A stretch of DNA of 42,419 nt from Loigolactobacillus rennini DSM 20253 (GTDB lineage Bacteria > Bacillota > Bacilli > Lactobacillales > Lactobacillaceae): positions 1 through 42,419 of the forward strand of contig NZ_AYYI01000105.1 in NCBI RefSeq assembly GCF_001436505.1. Reading direction: 5' to 3'. Position 1 is the first letter of the stretch. The number at the start of each line of letters is the position of its first letter. Position numbers and translations under genes: made by a program. Below, piece after piece: positions 34,833 through 42,419 of the stretch. The notes beneath the pieces were generated by a model, which searched no databases, was not told the origin of the DNA, and saw nothing but the letters and a program-made list of their open reading frames with translations.

Positions 34833-35823
34833 GCAACAACAATTAACTTTCCAAGCAGATTTTTTTAGTTTGTTAGCGGATCTATTGTTAGCTGGTTTTT
34901 CAATTTCGCAGAGTATTCAATTTATGCAAGTGTTGTTACCGCAATACGCCGATCATTTAATTAAATTGAATCAAACATTAGCAGCTGGTGCCAGCTTGGC
35001 GACTGGTTTTGAACGCATAGGTGTGAAGCAGGATATCGTAAACCAAATTAAAATCACGCAAGAACATGGTGATCTAACAGATTCTTTAACACAAATTGGA
35101 CGCTTATTAGCTGAAAAGATGGCACAACAGCAGCGTTTAAAACAGTTATTACGTTATCCATTAGTACTTTTGGGATTAATTTTGGGGTTACTAATCACAT
35201 TGCGCTATGTGATTGGGCCTGAGCTGCGGCAATGGCAATTAAATCTGGACCGGGAAGTAATTGTCTATTGGCTGTTATTTGTTGCTGTCATTTTAGTTTT
35301 AGTGATCATGATGCTCAGCCGTTTTGTCCAAATTTCATTAAAACGTGATCCGTTAAAAAAAGCACAGGCACGTAGTCAACTACCTTTTGTTGGCGGCGTT
35401 TACAGCGCCTATTACCATTATTATCTTTTATTTAATTTGGCAATTTTATTAAAAGGCGGCTTGGATTTGAAAGCAATTTGTCGTCTGCTTAGCGAAATGG
35501 CACCAAATAGCCTTTTGTATTGTTTAGGGCGGCAAATTGAGCCGCAATTAGAAGCAGGAGTATCACTAGCACAAATTATTGAACAGCAGCCTTTATTGCC
35601 AAAACAGTTAACACTTTTTATTCGTAAAGGCCGTTCTTTGGAGCACTTAAGTGATGAATTATTGATGGCAGCCCGGATGACCTATCAAAAAATGTTAGCT
35701 GCTTTGGCAAAGCTAGCGACTTACATCCAGCCGGTTTTGTTTGGTTTAATTGCATTGCTAATTATTGGTGTTTACTTAAGTTTGCTGTTACCGATGTACC
35801 ACATGATGGAGGGGTTATATTAA
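34744..35823 (+). CDS. comGB: Competence pilus assembly membrane protein ComGB
   Basis: Polytopic GspF/PilC-type platform protein of the competence pseudopilus, about 359 residues with two GspF-like halves. The first is FQADFFSLLADLLLAGFSI and the second begins near YYLLFNLAILLKGGLDL. Three helices are visible, the last near the C-terminus (LFGLIALLIIGVYLSLLLP). The start ATG 34744 is preceded by AGGAGGT lying inside comGA. This gives a start 89 nt before the comGA stop, in another frame. The stop overlaps the comGC start by one base. Confidence 0.92.
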   Translation: MKKTGNNLWLMPLNWVKSTQQRGKLFGTAKQQQLTFQADFFSLLADLLLAGFSISQSIQFMQVLLPQYADHLIKLNQTLAAGASLATGFERIGVKQDIVNQIKITQEHGDLTDSLTQIGRLLAEKMAQQQRLKQLLRYPLVLLGLILGLLITLRYVIGPELRQWQLNLDREVIVYWLLFVAVILVLVIMMLSRFVQISLKRDPLKKAQARSQLPFVGGVYSAYYHYYLLFNLAILLKGGLDLKAICRLLSEMAPNSLLYCLGRQIEPQLEAGVSLAQIIEQQPLLPKQLTLFIRKGRSLEHLSDELLMAARMTYQKMLAALAKLATYIQPVLFGLIALLIIGVYLSLLLPMYHMMEGLY

Positions 35824-36116
35824 TGTTAAAAAAACAGCTAGTAACAAAAAATGCTTTTACCTTAATTGAAATGGTGGTTGTTTTGTTTATCATTACACTA
35901 CTGATTTTAATTATTTTACCAAATGTGGGAGCACAGCGTAAGAAAGCACAATCTACTGGTGATGAAGCGTTTGTCAGCACCGTAGAGACACAGCGGGAGC
36001 TTTATCAAAATGCGCATGGCGGAGGGACGCCAACATTAAATCAGCTTAAATCTGAGGGCTATTTAACCCAAAGACAATATAAACGGGCAAAACAAATTGC
36101 GAGCTTGAATCCATGA
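35823..36116 (+). CDS. comGC: Major competence pseudopilin ComGC
   Basis: Main pilin subunit of the DNA-uptake pilus, 97 residues. It has a short basic leader MLKKQLVTKNA, the prepilin peptidase site A-FTLIEM with the +5 Glu, and a hydrophobic helix (VVVLFIITLLILIILP). The soluble part contains RKKAQSTGDEAF and QLKSEGYLTQRQ, as in other ComGC proteins. Prepilin peptidase ComC is not in the window. The start shares a base with the comGB stop. Confidence 0.95.
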   Translation: MLKKQLVTKNAFTLIEMVVVLFIITLLILIILPNVGAQRKKAQSTGDEAFVSTVETQRELYQNAHGGGTPTLNQLKSEGYLTQRQYKRAKQIASLNP

Positions 36117-36526
36117 AACACCGGGCGTTTACACTGCTAGAATCCATCATTGTTTTAGCGCTGGTTGTTGTCTTTGCGCTAATTCCCATTACACAATTTG
36201 GCCCGTTAAACCAATTCCAAGTTGAGCAATTATTTTTTCATAACTTTGATCAAGAATGGCGCTATGTTCAAGCACATGCTGTTTTAAAACAAGAAAAAGT
36301 TCAAATTCGAATCTATAAAGATTACGTTAATTTCCGGATTATTGCTGGAAAAACGGTGGTTTCTCAACGAAAGTTATGGTTGCCACCTGAAATGCAGGCT
36401 GATGTACAAGGGATCATGATCGATTCTTCCGGACATACAGGACCCAGAAGTATTCATTTTCGCTCACATTATTTTAATCGGATTACCACAATTAAACCGC
36501 AGATGGGATGGGGGATTTATGAGTAA
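36113..36526 (+). CDS. comGD: Minor competence pseudopilin ComGD
   Basis: 137 residues. Leader MKHRA, cleavage site A-FTLLES and helix IIVLALVVVFALIPI, then a mostly beta C-terminal part (VQIRIYKDYVNFRII). It overlaps comGC by 4 nt (ATGA) and comGE by 8 nt. Assigned from the prepilin signature plus operon position. Confidence 0.88.
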   Translation: MKHRAFTLLESIIVLALVVVFALIPITQFGPLNQFQVEQLFFHNFDQEWRYVQAHAVLKQEKVQIRIYKDYVNFRIIAGKTVVSQRKLWLPPEMQADVQGIMIDSSGHTGPRSIHFRSHYFNRITTIKPQMGWGIYE

Positions 36527-36806
36527 GCACCAAGCTTTTATTTTAGCTGAAAGTCTGTGTGCCTTAATGATTATTGCAATTGGTTTTCTCAGTTTTAATT
36601 TGACGTTTCAACAATTCATTTTGAAGTTAAAGTGGCAAAGACAGGCCACGGATCAAGCGCAAGTCTTACAAACTGCAGCGCGTCAGTTACATCATGATAG
36701 TAGCCTGACATCTTTGCAGGTTAATCAACACACCTATCGAGTTAAAGCAAATTCAGGTAAATTAAGCGTTGGCCAAGGAGATTATTATGCGGAGATTACT
36801 TGGTAA
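36519..36806 (+). CDS. comGE: Minor competence pseudopilin ComGE
   Basis: 95 residues. Leader MSKHQA, an atypical prepilin site A-FILAES (Ile replaces Thr at +2, Glu kept at +5), and helix LCALMIIAIGFLSFNLTF. Assignment rests mainly on position fifth in the operon. It overlaps both neighbours. Confidence 0.82.
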   Translation: MSKHQAFILAESLCALMIIAIGFLSFNLTFQQFILKLKWQRQATDQAQVLQTAARQLHHDSSLTSLQVNQHTYRVKANSGKLSVGQGDYYAEITW

Positions 36807-37239
36807 AACTCAGAAAGCTTTTACTTTATTAGAAACTTTGGTGGCACTATTTGTTTTTATTTTAGGGGTGGATCTGATGCAAACTGAGTTGAAGCAAGTT
36901 AAACAGGTTGTCCAAGCTACTTTTGTTGAGGAAGATATCCGGTGGCATTTAGCGGTTCATCAGTTAGATCATTTTATTGCTGGTGCAGTTTATGAACGAC
37001 AGCAAAACAATAAAATTTATTTTTATCAACCAAATCGACAAAAGCACTATCGGATTGAGCCTTACAAAAATATGATAAGGCTTGCAGGAACAAAACAAGG
37101 TCACATGCCGTTATTATTAGGTGTTAAGCATGCGACGGTGACTTACCATAAGCCGTTTATTCAGGTAACAGTGACAGCTTTAAGTGGGCAATGTTACCAA
37201 AATAATTTTTATTTACCTGTTACTGAGGCGAGATTATGA
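36787..37239 (+). CDS. comGF: Minor competence pseudopilin ComGF
   Basis: 150 residues. Leader MRRLLGKTQKA, prepilin site A-FTLLET and helix LVALFVFILGVDLMQTEL, then the ComGF-like C-terminus with FYQPNRQKHYRIEPYKNMI. The start is ATG 36787 with AAGGAG at 36775-36780, inside comGE. An upstream in-frame TTG at 36769 is less likely. It overlaps comGG by 4 nt. Confidence 0.87.
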   Translation: MRRLLGKTQKAFTLLETLVALFVFILGVDLMQTELKQVKQVVQATFVEEDIRWHLAVHQLDHFIAGAVYERQQNNKIYFYQPNRQKHYRIEPYKNMIRLAGTKQGHMPLLLGVKHATVTYHKPFIQVTVTALSGQCYQNNFYLPVTEARL

Positions 37240-37532
37240 AAAAACGTTCGGCTAGTCTGCTTTTGGCTGCTTGCTTGTTTTTGAGTTTACTGTTATTACT
37301 AGTAAGTGGTTATTTACATGTTTATGAGCGGCAAATGCGCACGCTACAATTAGCACAACAAAATTATCAAGTGGCTTGTTTAATTGACTTAGCCCAATGG
37401 CGGCGGCAGCATGGTGAAAAACAAACGGAATATCAATTTAATCTGGGCCGAGTGATTTTAACCGATAAAACGGCCACAGTAGAATTAAAGGGTTTGAAAA
37501 AACAAATTACTAAAAAAATTCTTCCTGAGTAA
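37236..37532 (+). CDS. comGG: Competence protein ComGG
   Basis: 98 residues. Short basic start MKKRSA and a membrane helix (SLLLAACLFLSLLLLLVSG), followed by a polar domain. It lacks a clear F-T-L-x-E prepilin site, as is usual for ComGG. Assignment comes from size, topology and its place as the last gene of the operon, coupled to comGF by ATGA. No terminator is visible after it. Confidence 0.8.
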   Translation: MKKRSASLLLAACLFLSLLLLLVSGYLHVYERQMRTLQLAQQNYQVACLIDLAQWRRQHGEKQTEYQFNLGRVILTDKTATVELKGLKKQITKKILPE

Positions 37533-37568
37533 ACCGGCAAGACACTAATCAATTCGTACAGGAAGCGC

Positions 37569-37597
37569 TTGAAATAGGAGTGGGCATTCGTTAGAAT
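37569..37597 (+). promoter_or_regulatory. Promoter of the ytxK-like gene (and possibly ackA)
   Basis: TTGAAA at 37569-37574 and TAGAAT at 37592-37597 with a 17-nt spacer, 33 nt before the start codon. It allows the methyltransferase and ackA to be transcribed independently of competence. Confidence 0.75.
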
Positions 37598-37630
37598 GAT
37601 AGAGTGAAGATTTTTATTTGAGGTGAAAAA

Positions 37631-38641
37631 ATGGGACAATCAGATGTCGGTGAATTGTATAAGCGACTTGATACAACAGCCGCATTATTAAAGAAAAATT
37701 TAGATGTGTCCTATATGGATGCCTTAATTGAGACTAGTGAAAATATTTTAGATGGTGGCCGCATTCACGTTGAAGATGGGTTACCAAGACCAGAAGTGCA
37801 GCAACAATTGCGCCAACAATATGCACAAGTTGATTTAGCGCCACTATCTGTCGATGAGATTCGGCAGGCTGTTCAGTTAGCTATTTTGCGTGGAGAACGG
37901 ACTGATCTCATGCAAGCTAATCATCAAATGACACCAGATTCAATTGGTTTTTTAGTTGCTTACTTATTTGAGGTCTTAGCTGATTTACCTGATCAAGCAA
38001 CCATCCTTGATTTAACGGTAGGAACTGGGAATTTATTGTATACAGTTTTGAATCGTTTGCAGGATGCAGGGGCGCCTGCGCTAAAAGCGTATGGCGTTGA
38101 TAATGATGATACCATGTTGGCTTTAGCTAGTGTTAGCGCACGTTTGCAGGGGCTGAATGTCGAATTATTTCATCAAGATGCGATTAGTGATTTAGTTGTG
38201 CCACAGGTAACGGCGAGTGTTGCGGATCTTCCTATTGGCTACTATCCGATTGATCAGCGGGCAAAAAAATTCACAACTCATGCGGAAAAGGGACATTCAT
38301 ACGCTCACCATTTATTGATTGAACAAAGTATGCGTTATACGGCTGCAGGTGGTTTTGGTTTCTTTGTTGTCCCAAGTCTAATTTTTAAATCGGCAGAGGC
38401 AAAAACATTAACTAAGTGGATGACATCTGCAACGTATATGCAGGGGCTGCTTAATCTTCCCCGTGAGCTATTTCACAGTGCTGATGCGCAAAAAGCAATT
38501 TTGATTTTGCAAAATAAAGGTGGCAATGCCAAGCAAGCTAAAAAAGTAATGCTAGGTGAATTTCCATCACTAAAAGATCAAGCTGGTTTTCAGCGCTTTG
38601 CAGCAGAACTGATGCAGTGGAAAAAGCAAAATTTAGATTAG
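37631..38641 (+). CDS. YtxK-like class I SAM-dependent methyltransferase
   Basis: 336 residues. The N-terminal ~85 residues are helical. Then comes an N6-adenine-methylase-like Rossmann domain: PDSIGFLVAYL, the SAM-binding ILDLTVGTGNLLYTVL (motif I), AYGVDNDD (motif II) and ADLPIGYYP in place of the usual NPPY catalytic loop (motif IV). The family member YtxK in B. subtilis also lies beside ackA; its substrate is unknown. The changed NPPY motif makes DNA adenine methylation doubtful. The start ATG 37631 has GAGGTG upstream. It lies 49 bp before ackA. Confidence 0.9.
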   Translation: MGQSDVGELYKRLDTTAALLKKNLDVSYMDALIETSENILDGGRIHVEDGLPRPEVQQQLRQQYAQVDLAPLSVDEIRQAVQLAILRGERTDLMQANHQMTPDSIGFLVAYLFEVLADLPDQATILDLTVGTGNLLYTVLNRLQDAGAPALKAYGVDNDDTMLALASVSARLQGLNVELFHQDAISDLVVPQVTASVADLPIGYYPIDQRAKKFTTHAEKGHSYAHHLLIEQSMRYTAAGGFGFFVVPSLIFKSAEAKTLTKWMTSATYMQGLLNLPRELFHSADAQKAILILQNKGGNAKQAKKVMLGEFPSLKDQAGFQRFAAELMQWKKQNLD

Positions 38642-38690
38642 GCAATCTAATCTTGTTTTTAATGAAATTTGAAGTCAGGGAGTGTAAGTC

Positions 38691-39887
38691 ATGTCAAAGA
38701 TAATTGCAATTAACGCAGGTAGTTCCAGTTTAAAGTGGAAATTATTTGAAATGCCTGCTGAATCAGTAATTGCTGAAGGAATGGTCGACCGGGTAGGATT
38801 AAAAGATTCTGTGTTTACGGCAAAATACGGCCAAGATGAGCAAAAACGTTTTAAAGATGTGTTAGATATTGACGACCAAACTGCGGCTGTCGACATGCTA
38901 TTAAAAAAATTAACGGAATTAAAAATCGTTGATGATATTGCTGAAATTGTTGGTGTGGGCCATCGGGTTGTTGCTGGCGGCGAAACATTTAAACAATCAA
39001 CAGTGATTGATGATCAAGTGATTCAGCAAATCGATGATTTAGCGGAATATGCACCGTTGCATAATCCGGCTGAACTAAAAGGAATTAAGGCGTTCCGTAA
39101 ATTGTTACCTAATGCGCTAAGTGTCGCGGTTTTTGACACTTCTTTCCACCAAACTATGCCTGCAGTTAATTATTTATATAGTATTCCGTATGAATATTAT
39201 CAAAAATATGGCGCACGTAAATATGGTGCACATGGGACTAGCCACCGTTATGTTGCAACACGTGCTGCTGAAATGTTAGGCAAATCGCTAAAAGATTTGA
39301 AATTGATCACCTTACATTTAGGTGCAGGTGCTTCCATTACAGCAATTGATGGTGGACGTTCAATTGATACTTCGATGGGTTTTACGCCTTTAGCAGGTGT
39401 AACAATGGCAACACGTTCAGGAGACATTGATGCATCATTAGTTGCTTTCTTAATGCAAAAGTTAAACATCTCAGATCCAGAGAAAATGATCGATATTTTA
39501 AATCATAAATCAGGTATTTTAGGAATCTCTGGTGTTTCCCCAGATATGCGAGAATTAGAAAAAACACGTGACACTAATCCGCGTTCGCAACTGGGTATTG
39601 ATATTTTTGTAAACCGAATCCAGAAATACATTGGTAGCTATATTGCTGAAATGGGTGGTGCTGATGCCCTAATTTTCACAGCAGGAATTGGTGAAAATGA
39701 TGTGATCATGCGCAAACGGATCATTGATGGTTTAAGCTACTTTGGTGCGTATATGGATGATCAACGTAATGATGTTCATGGTAAAGAACAAATTATTAGT
39801 ACACCAGATTCTAAGTTGAAAGTTTTGCTGGTACCGACGGATGAGGAATTAATGATTGTCCGTGATGTTGAACGCTTACGTAAATAA
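38691..39887 (+). CDS. ackA: Acetate kinase
   Basis: Transfers phosphate between acetyl phosphate and ADP, yielding ATP and acetate; partner of Pta (8351-9322). 398 residues, full length. ASKHA-fold motifs are complete: AINAGSSSLKWKLFE, VGHRVVAGGE, FDTSFHQTMP, HGTSHRYV, LHLGAGASITAI and FTAGIGEND. The start ATG 38691 has AGGGAG upstream. It is probably transcribed with the methyltransferase gene and closed by the terminator at 39901. Confidence 0.97.
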   Translation: MSKIIAINAGSSSLKWKLFEMPAESVIAEGMVDRVGLKDSVFTAKYGQDEQKRFKDVLDIDDQTAAVDMLLKKLTELKIVDDIAEIVGVGHRVVAGGETFKQSTVIDDQVIQQIDDLAEYAPLHNPAELKGIKAFRKLLPNALSVAVFDTSFHQTMPAVNYLYSIPYEYYQKYGARKYGAHGTSHRYVATRAAEMLGKSLKDLKLITLHLGAGASITAIDGGRSIDTSMGFTPLAGVTMATRSGDIDASLVAFLMQKLNISDPEKMIDILNHKSGILGISGVSPDMRELEKTRDTNPRSQLGIDIFVNRIQKYIGSYIAEMGGADALIFTAGIGENDVIMRKRIIDGLSYFGAYMDDQRNDVHGKEQIISTPDSKLKVLLVPTDEELMIVRDVERLRK

Positions 39888-39900
39888 AAGTAAGGTCAAT

Positions 39901-39945
39901 AAAAGCAACTAAGTTTGTGAATAGCGCAAACTTAGTTGCTTTTTT
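39901..39945 (+). terminator. Terminator after ackA
   Basis: AAAAGCAACTAAGTTTG at 39901-39917 pairs perfectly with CAAACTTAGTTGCTTTT at 39927-39943, loop TGAATAGCG, with the T run continuing to 39945. Confidence 0.93.
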
Positions 39946-40010
39946 AATTTAATAACATGCTAATTTTAAAAACTATTTTGCTTTAAAATCTGCAAACCAT
40001 TGATTTTCAG

Positions 40011-40019
40011 TGCTATAAT
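40011..40019 (+). promoter_or_regulatory. Extended -10 promoter of the permease gene
   Basis: TGCTATAAT, 49 nt before the start codon. The best -35 at the right distance is TGCAAA (39991-39996), a weak match. Confidence 0.6.
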
Positions 40020-40068
40020 GAATTTTTCATTAACTTATTTCAATTTAATTAAGTAAGTGGAGGCTGTT

Positions 40069-41421
40069 ATGGCAAATCATAAAGTGAAACAAACGCCATC
40101 ACTGGCACGACATTTAAAAAGTCGACACGTTCAATTGATTGCATTAGGTGGCACTATTGGTACTGGCCTATTTTTAGGCGCTGGTAAAGCAATTCACTTA
40201 GCAGGGCCGGCAATTATTTGGGCTTATTTATTAACTGGCGTGATGTGCTTTTTATTGATGCGAGCGTTAGGAGAGTTATTGTTATCTGACTTGTCGGCTT
40301 TATCTTTTGTCGATTTTATCACACGTTATTTAGGCCAACGTTTAGGAACTGTAGCAGGTTGGATTTATTGGCTTTGCTGGATTACGATTGCTATGACAGA
40401 AATCACGGCGATTGGGGTGTATATGCGCTTCTGGTTTCCTGCCTTACCGCAGTGGTTACCCGGATTGCTATTTTTAGTGCTTTTATTAGGCCTAAATTTA
40501 TTTACAGTGGGGGCATTTGGTGAAGTTGAGTTTTGGTTTGCGCTGATTAAGATTATCGCTATTTTAGCGCTAATTGGAACTGGTATTTTTATGCTTAGTG
40601 TTCATTTTAAAACTTCTAGTGGACATGCGACGTTGACTAATTTAATGATTGGTGGGCTGTTTCCTACAGGAATAAAGGGGTTTATTTTATCTTTTCAAAT
40701 GGTGGTATTTAGTTTTGTCGGAATTGAAATGGTTGGTTTAACGGCTGCAGAAACGCAACAGCCTGACCGAGTTTTGCCTAAAGCAATTAATGATATCCCC
40801 TTACGAATTATTTTATTTTATGTTGGTGCGTTAACGGTCATGATGGCAATTTATCCTTGGCATCAGTTATCAACAGCGCAAAGTCCCTTTGTTCAAGTTT
40901 TTGAAAATATTGGTATTCGCGCTGCTGCTGGTATTGTAAACTTTGTTGTTCTAACAGCAGCCGCCTCTGCCTGTAATAGTGCGTTATATAGTACAGGGCG
41001 GATGCTGTTTTCTTTAATGTCTAGTGCTGAACATCCGCATATGCGGTGGTTAAGCCGGTTATCTAAAAACCATGTTCCTGTTTTTGCACTATTATTTTCT
41101 ACGTTAGTAATTGCATCAGCTGTATTATTGAATTTGTGGTTACCGGATATTGTCTTCACCTTTATTTCTAGCGTTGCAACTACTTGCTTTTTATTTATTT
41201 GGGCATTAATTATTTTAGCGCATTTAAAATATAAAAAAACGCCAGCGGCCCGAACAACACATTTTGCGACACCTCTTTTTCCTTGGGGTGATTATTTTGT
41301 GTTAGCTTTTTTGGGCTTTGCAACTTTAGTATTATGTTTAAACCAAGCAACTTTTTATGCGTTAATGATTGCTTTAGTTTGCATTGGCGGATTGTATTTC
41401 TGGCAAGTTTGGCGCGGTTAG
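40069..41421 (+). CDS. APC-family amino-acid permease (AAT type)
   Basis: Proton-coupled amino-acid importer, 450 residues, with about 12 helices. The APC signature is at the start: HVQLIALGGTIGTGLFLGAG in helix 1, then MRALGELLL. The helix 6 region FVGIEMVGLTAAE and the segment ACNSALYSTGRMLFSL are also typical. It belongs with the LysP/CycA/ProY group. The substrate cannot be told; serine, alanine, proline or aromatic amino acids are all possible. The start ATG 40069 has GTGGAGG at 40057-40063. It is a single gene. Confidence 0.9.
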   Translation: MANHKVKQTPSLARHLKSRHVQLIALGGTIGTGLFLGAGKAIHLAGPAIIWAYLLTGVMCFLLMRALGELLLSDLSALSFVDFITRYLGQRLGTVAGWIYWLCWITIAMTEITAIGVYMRFWFPALPQWLPGLLFLVLLLGLNLFTVGAFGEVEFWFALIKIIAILALIGTGIFMLSVHFKTSSGHATLTNLMIGGLFPTGIKGFILSFQMVVFSFVGIEMVGLTAAETQQPDRVLPKAINDIPLRIILFYVGALTVMMAIYPWHQLSTAQSPFVQVFENIGIRAAAGIVNFVVLTAAASACNSALYSTGRMLFSLMSSAEHPHMRWLSRLSKNHVPVFALLFSTLVIASAVLLNLWLPDIVFTFISSVATTCFLFIWALIILAHLKYKKTPAARTTHFATPLFPWGDYFVLAFLGFATLVLCLNQATFYALMIALVCIGGLYFWQVWRG

Positions 41422-41509
41422 CGCTTTGTGCTTAAAAGCTAATTGCATTTTAATTGTGAGTCAAATATACTAAAACTACTTTGTGATTATAAATGGGGGA
41501 ATTAATAAA

Positions 41510-41956
41510 ATGGCAGCAGCGGTTTATTTAGCAGGTCCTTTTTTTGATGATGAGCAGCGACAAATTTTACAATCTGTGGAAGAAAACTTGCGCCTTAACA
41601 AAAGTGTTGAATCACTATTTGTGCCAATGAAGGAAACCAACCAAGCTAATTTAGAACTTGGAACAGCAGCTTGGCGAAAATTGGTTTATCAAGAAGATTT
41701 AACGGGATTGACGCAGGCAGATGTGCTGGTTGCAATCTATGATTATGGTGCATCAGCGAGTGATCCTGGTACGATGTTTGAAATTGGTTATGCTGCAGCA
41801 CATCACATGCCAATTGTGGTTTATAATCAACAACAGCCTAACTTAAATTTAATGATAGCAGAGAGTTTGACTTATTATTGTACAGATGTTCAACAACTAC
41901 AGCAGTTGGATTTTGCTCAGTTGCCACATAAAAGTTATGTTGGGAAAGTTATGTAA
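41510..41956 (+). CDS. Nucleoside 2-deoxyribosyltransferase-like protein
   Basis: 148 residues. The N-terminal AVYLAGPFFDDEQRQIL and later SDPGTMFEIGYAAAHHMPIV match the nucleoside 2-deoxyribosyltransferase fold. The Glu of FEIGYA corresponds to the catalytic glutamate (MELGYA in the Lactobacillus leichmannii enzyme). Such enzymes swap bases between deoxynucleosides for salvage. Related proteins hydrolyse deoxynucleoside monophosphates, so the reaction is not certain. The start is ATG 41510 with GGGGGA 9 nt upstream, rather than GTG 41483. It is followed directly by the tmRNA promoter. Confidence 0.85.
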   Translation: MAAAVYLAGPFFDDEQRQILQSVEENLRLNKSVESLFVPMKETNQANLELGTAAWRKLVYQEDLTGLTQADVLVAIYDYGASASDPGTMFEIGYAAAHHMPIVVYNQQQPNLNLMIAESLTYYCTDVQQLQQLDFAQLPHKSYVGKVM

Positions 41957-41965
41957 GCAAATAAC

Positions 41966-41994
41966 TTGGCGTTAATCAAAAAGGATGCTATACT
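41966..41994 (+). promoter_or_regulatory. ssrA promoter
   Basis: TTGGCG at 41966-41971 and TATACT at 41989-41994, spacer 17 nt, plus an extended TGC before the -10. Transcription would start near 42001, about 11 nt before the mature tmRNA 5' end. Confidence 0.8.
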
Positions 41995-42011
41995 TTATAG
42001 CGTAGAAATTT

Positions 42012-42379
42012 GGGGGCGTTCAGGATTCGACAGGTATAGTTTGAACTGAGATTGCGCTTCGTAGGTGACGTCTACGTTAAAACGTTACAGTTAAATATAA
42101 CTGCTAAAAATAATAACAATTCTTACGCTTTAGCTGCCTAAACAGTAGCTGCGTAGATCCGCCTAGCATCGCCCATGTGTTAGATCCGGGTCTTAAATGA
42201 AGTGGGCTACGTCAATGACTCCCACCTGAAGTGATTGAAAGAGATGATCAGGTTAGCTTAATGCTGGTTGCCATGTGATCCGGCGTTTGTGTTAAGCGAA
42301 TTTTGAAATAGGATGACTATGAGCGTAGAGATTTCAGTGGCGATATGCTTGGACGCGGGTTCGACTCCCGCCGCTTCCA
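42012..42379 (+). ncRNA. ssrA: Transfer-messenger RNA
   Basis: tmRNA rescues stalled ribosomes by trans-translation. The 5' GGGGGCG (42012-42018) pairs with CGCTTCC (42372-42378) to form the tRNA-like acceptor stem, with two G-U pairs. GGATTCGAC follows at the 5' end and the T-arm GGGTTCGACTCCC is near the 3' end. The tag reading frame starts at GCT 42103 and stops at TAA 42139-42141, encoding AKNNNNSYALAA, ending in the protease signal ALAA. The discriminator is A42379 and CCA is not encoded, so it must be added afterwards. One-piece form, about 368 nt. Confidence 0.97.
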
Positions 42380-42391
42380 TATAATGGCCGA

Positions 42392-42419
42392 AGAACCCTT
42401 ATCTGATAAGGGTTCTTCT
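42392..42419 (+). terminator. ssrA terminator (runs to window end)
   Basis: AGAACCCTTATC at 42392-42403 pairs perfectly with GATAAGGGTTCT at 42405-42416. The T run lies beyond or at the window edge. Confidence 0.8.

Overview
The window reads as one contiguous chromosomal stretch of a low-GC Gram-positive bacterium, most likely a member of the Lactobacillaceae. Pointers to this are the tmRNA tag AKNNNNSYALAA, strong AGGAGG-type ribosome binding sites with occasional GTG and TTG starts, a glmS ribozyme, a complete comG competence-pilus operon, and the gene neighbourhoods cdaA-cdaR-glmM-glmS, tsaE with a GNAT gene, murB and potABCD. I cannot name genus or species. I see no insertion sequence, prophage, CRISPR array, tRNA or rRNA, and no obviously broken gene.

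Layout. 1-5980: oligopeptide uptake operon oppA-(hairpin)-oppB-oppC-oppD-oppF, closed by a bidirectional terminator. 6006-7429 (minus): a LURP-one-like protein and a Cof-type HAD phosphatase. 7584-10456: uracil-DNA glycosylase, phosphate acetyltransferase, and the tsaE plus GNAT acetyltransferase pair. 10734-12100 (minus): a DEDDh 3'-5' exonuclease and exonuclease III. 12267-15402: murB and a CPA1 cation/proton antiporter. 15583-16566 (minus): a zinc-free MDR oxidoreductase. 16733-20529: the polyamine importer potABCD, with all genes overlapping. 20686-25650: a three-gene membrane and polysaccharide locus bounded by terminators. It encodes a GT2-GtrA fusion, a BcsA-like processive glycosyltransferase with an intact C-terminal PilZ (c-di-GMP receptor) motif, and a polytopic GT-C-like protein. 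25720-26403 (minus): a DUF1361 membrane protein. 26591-29920: the cdaA-cdaR-glmM operon (c-di-AMP synthesis and phosphoglucosamine mutase). 29993-32190: terminator, promoter, glmS ribozyme and glmS. 32268-33675: a VanZ-like protein and a YebC-family protein. 33876-37532: comGA-GB-GC-GD-GE-GF-GG. 37631-39887: a YtxK-like methyltransferase and acetate kinase. 40069-41956: an APC amino-acid permease and a nucleoside deoxyribosyltransferase-like protein. 42012-42379: tmRNA (ssrA), with its terminator running to the window end.

How the parts work together. Pta and AckA form the acetyl-CoA to acetate/ATP route although they lie 30 kb apart. GlmS and GlmM supply GlcN-1-P for UDP-GlcNAc, MurB acts later in the same peptidoglycan precursor pathway, and the c-di-AMP cyclase shares the glmM operon. 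Opp, Pot and the permease cover peptide, polyamine and amino-acid uptake. The most interesting segment is 20686-25650. Its content suggests a c-di-GMP-responsive surface polysaccharide synthase flanked by the parts of a lipid-carrier-dependent extracellular decoration system. Second is the comG promoter region, where a near-match to the streptococcal competence box (TACGTATA versus TACGAATA) sits at the right distance from a strong RBS and a TTG start.
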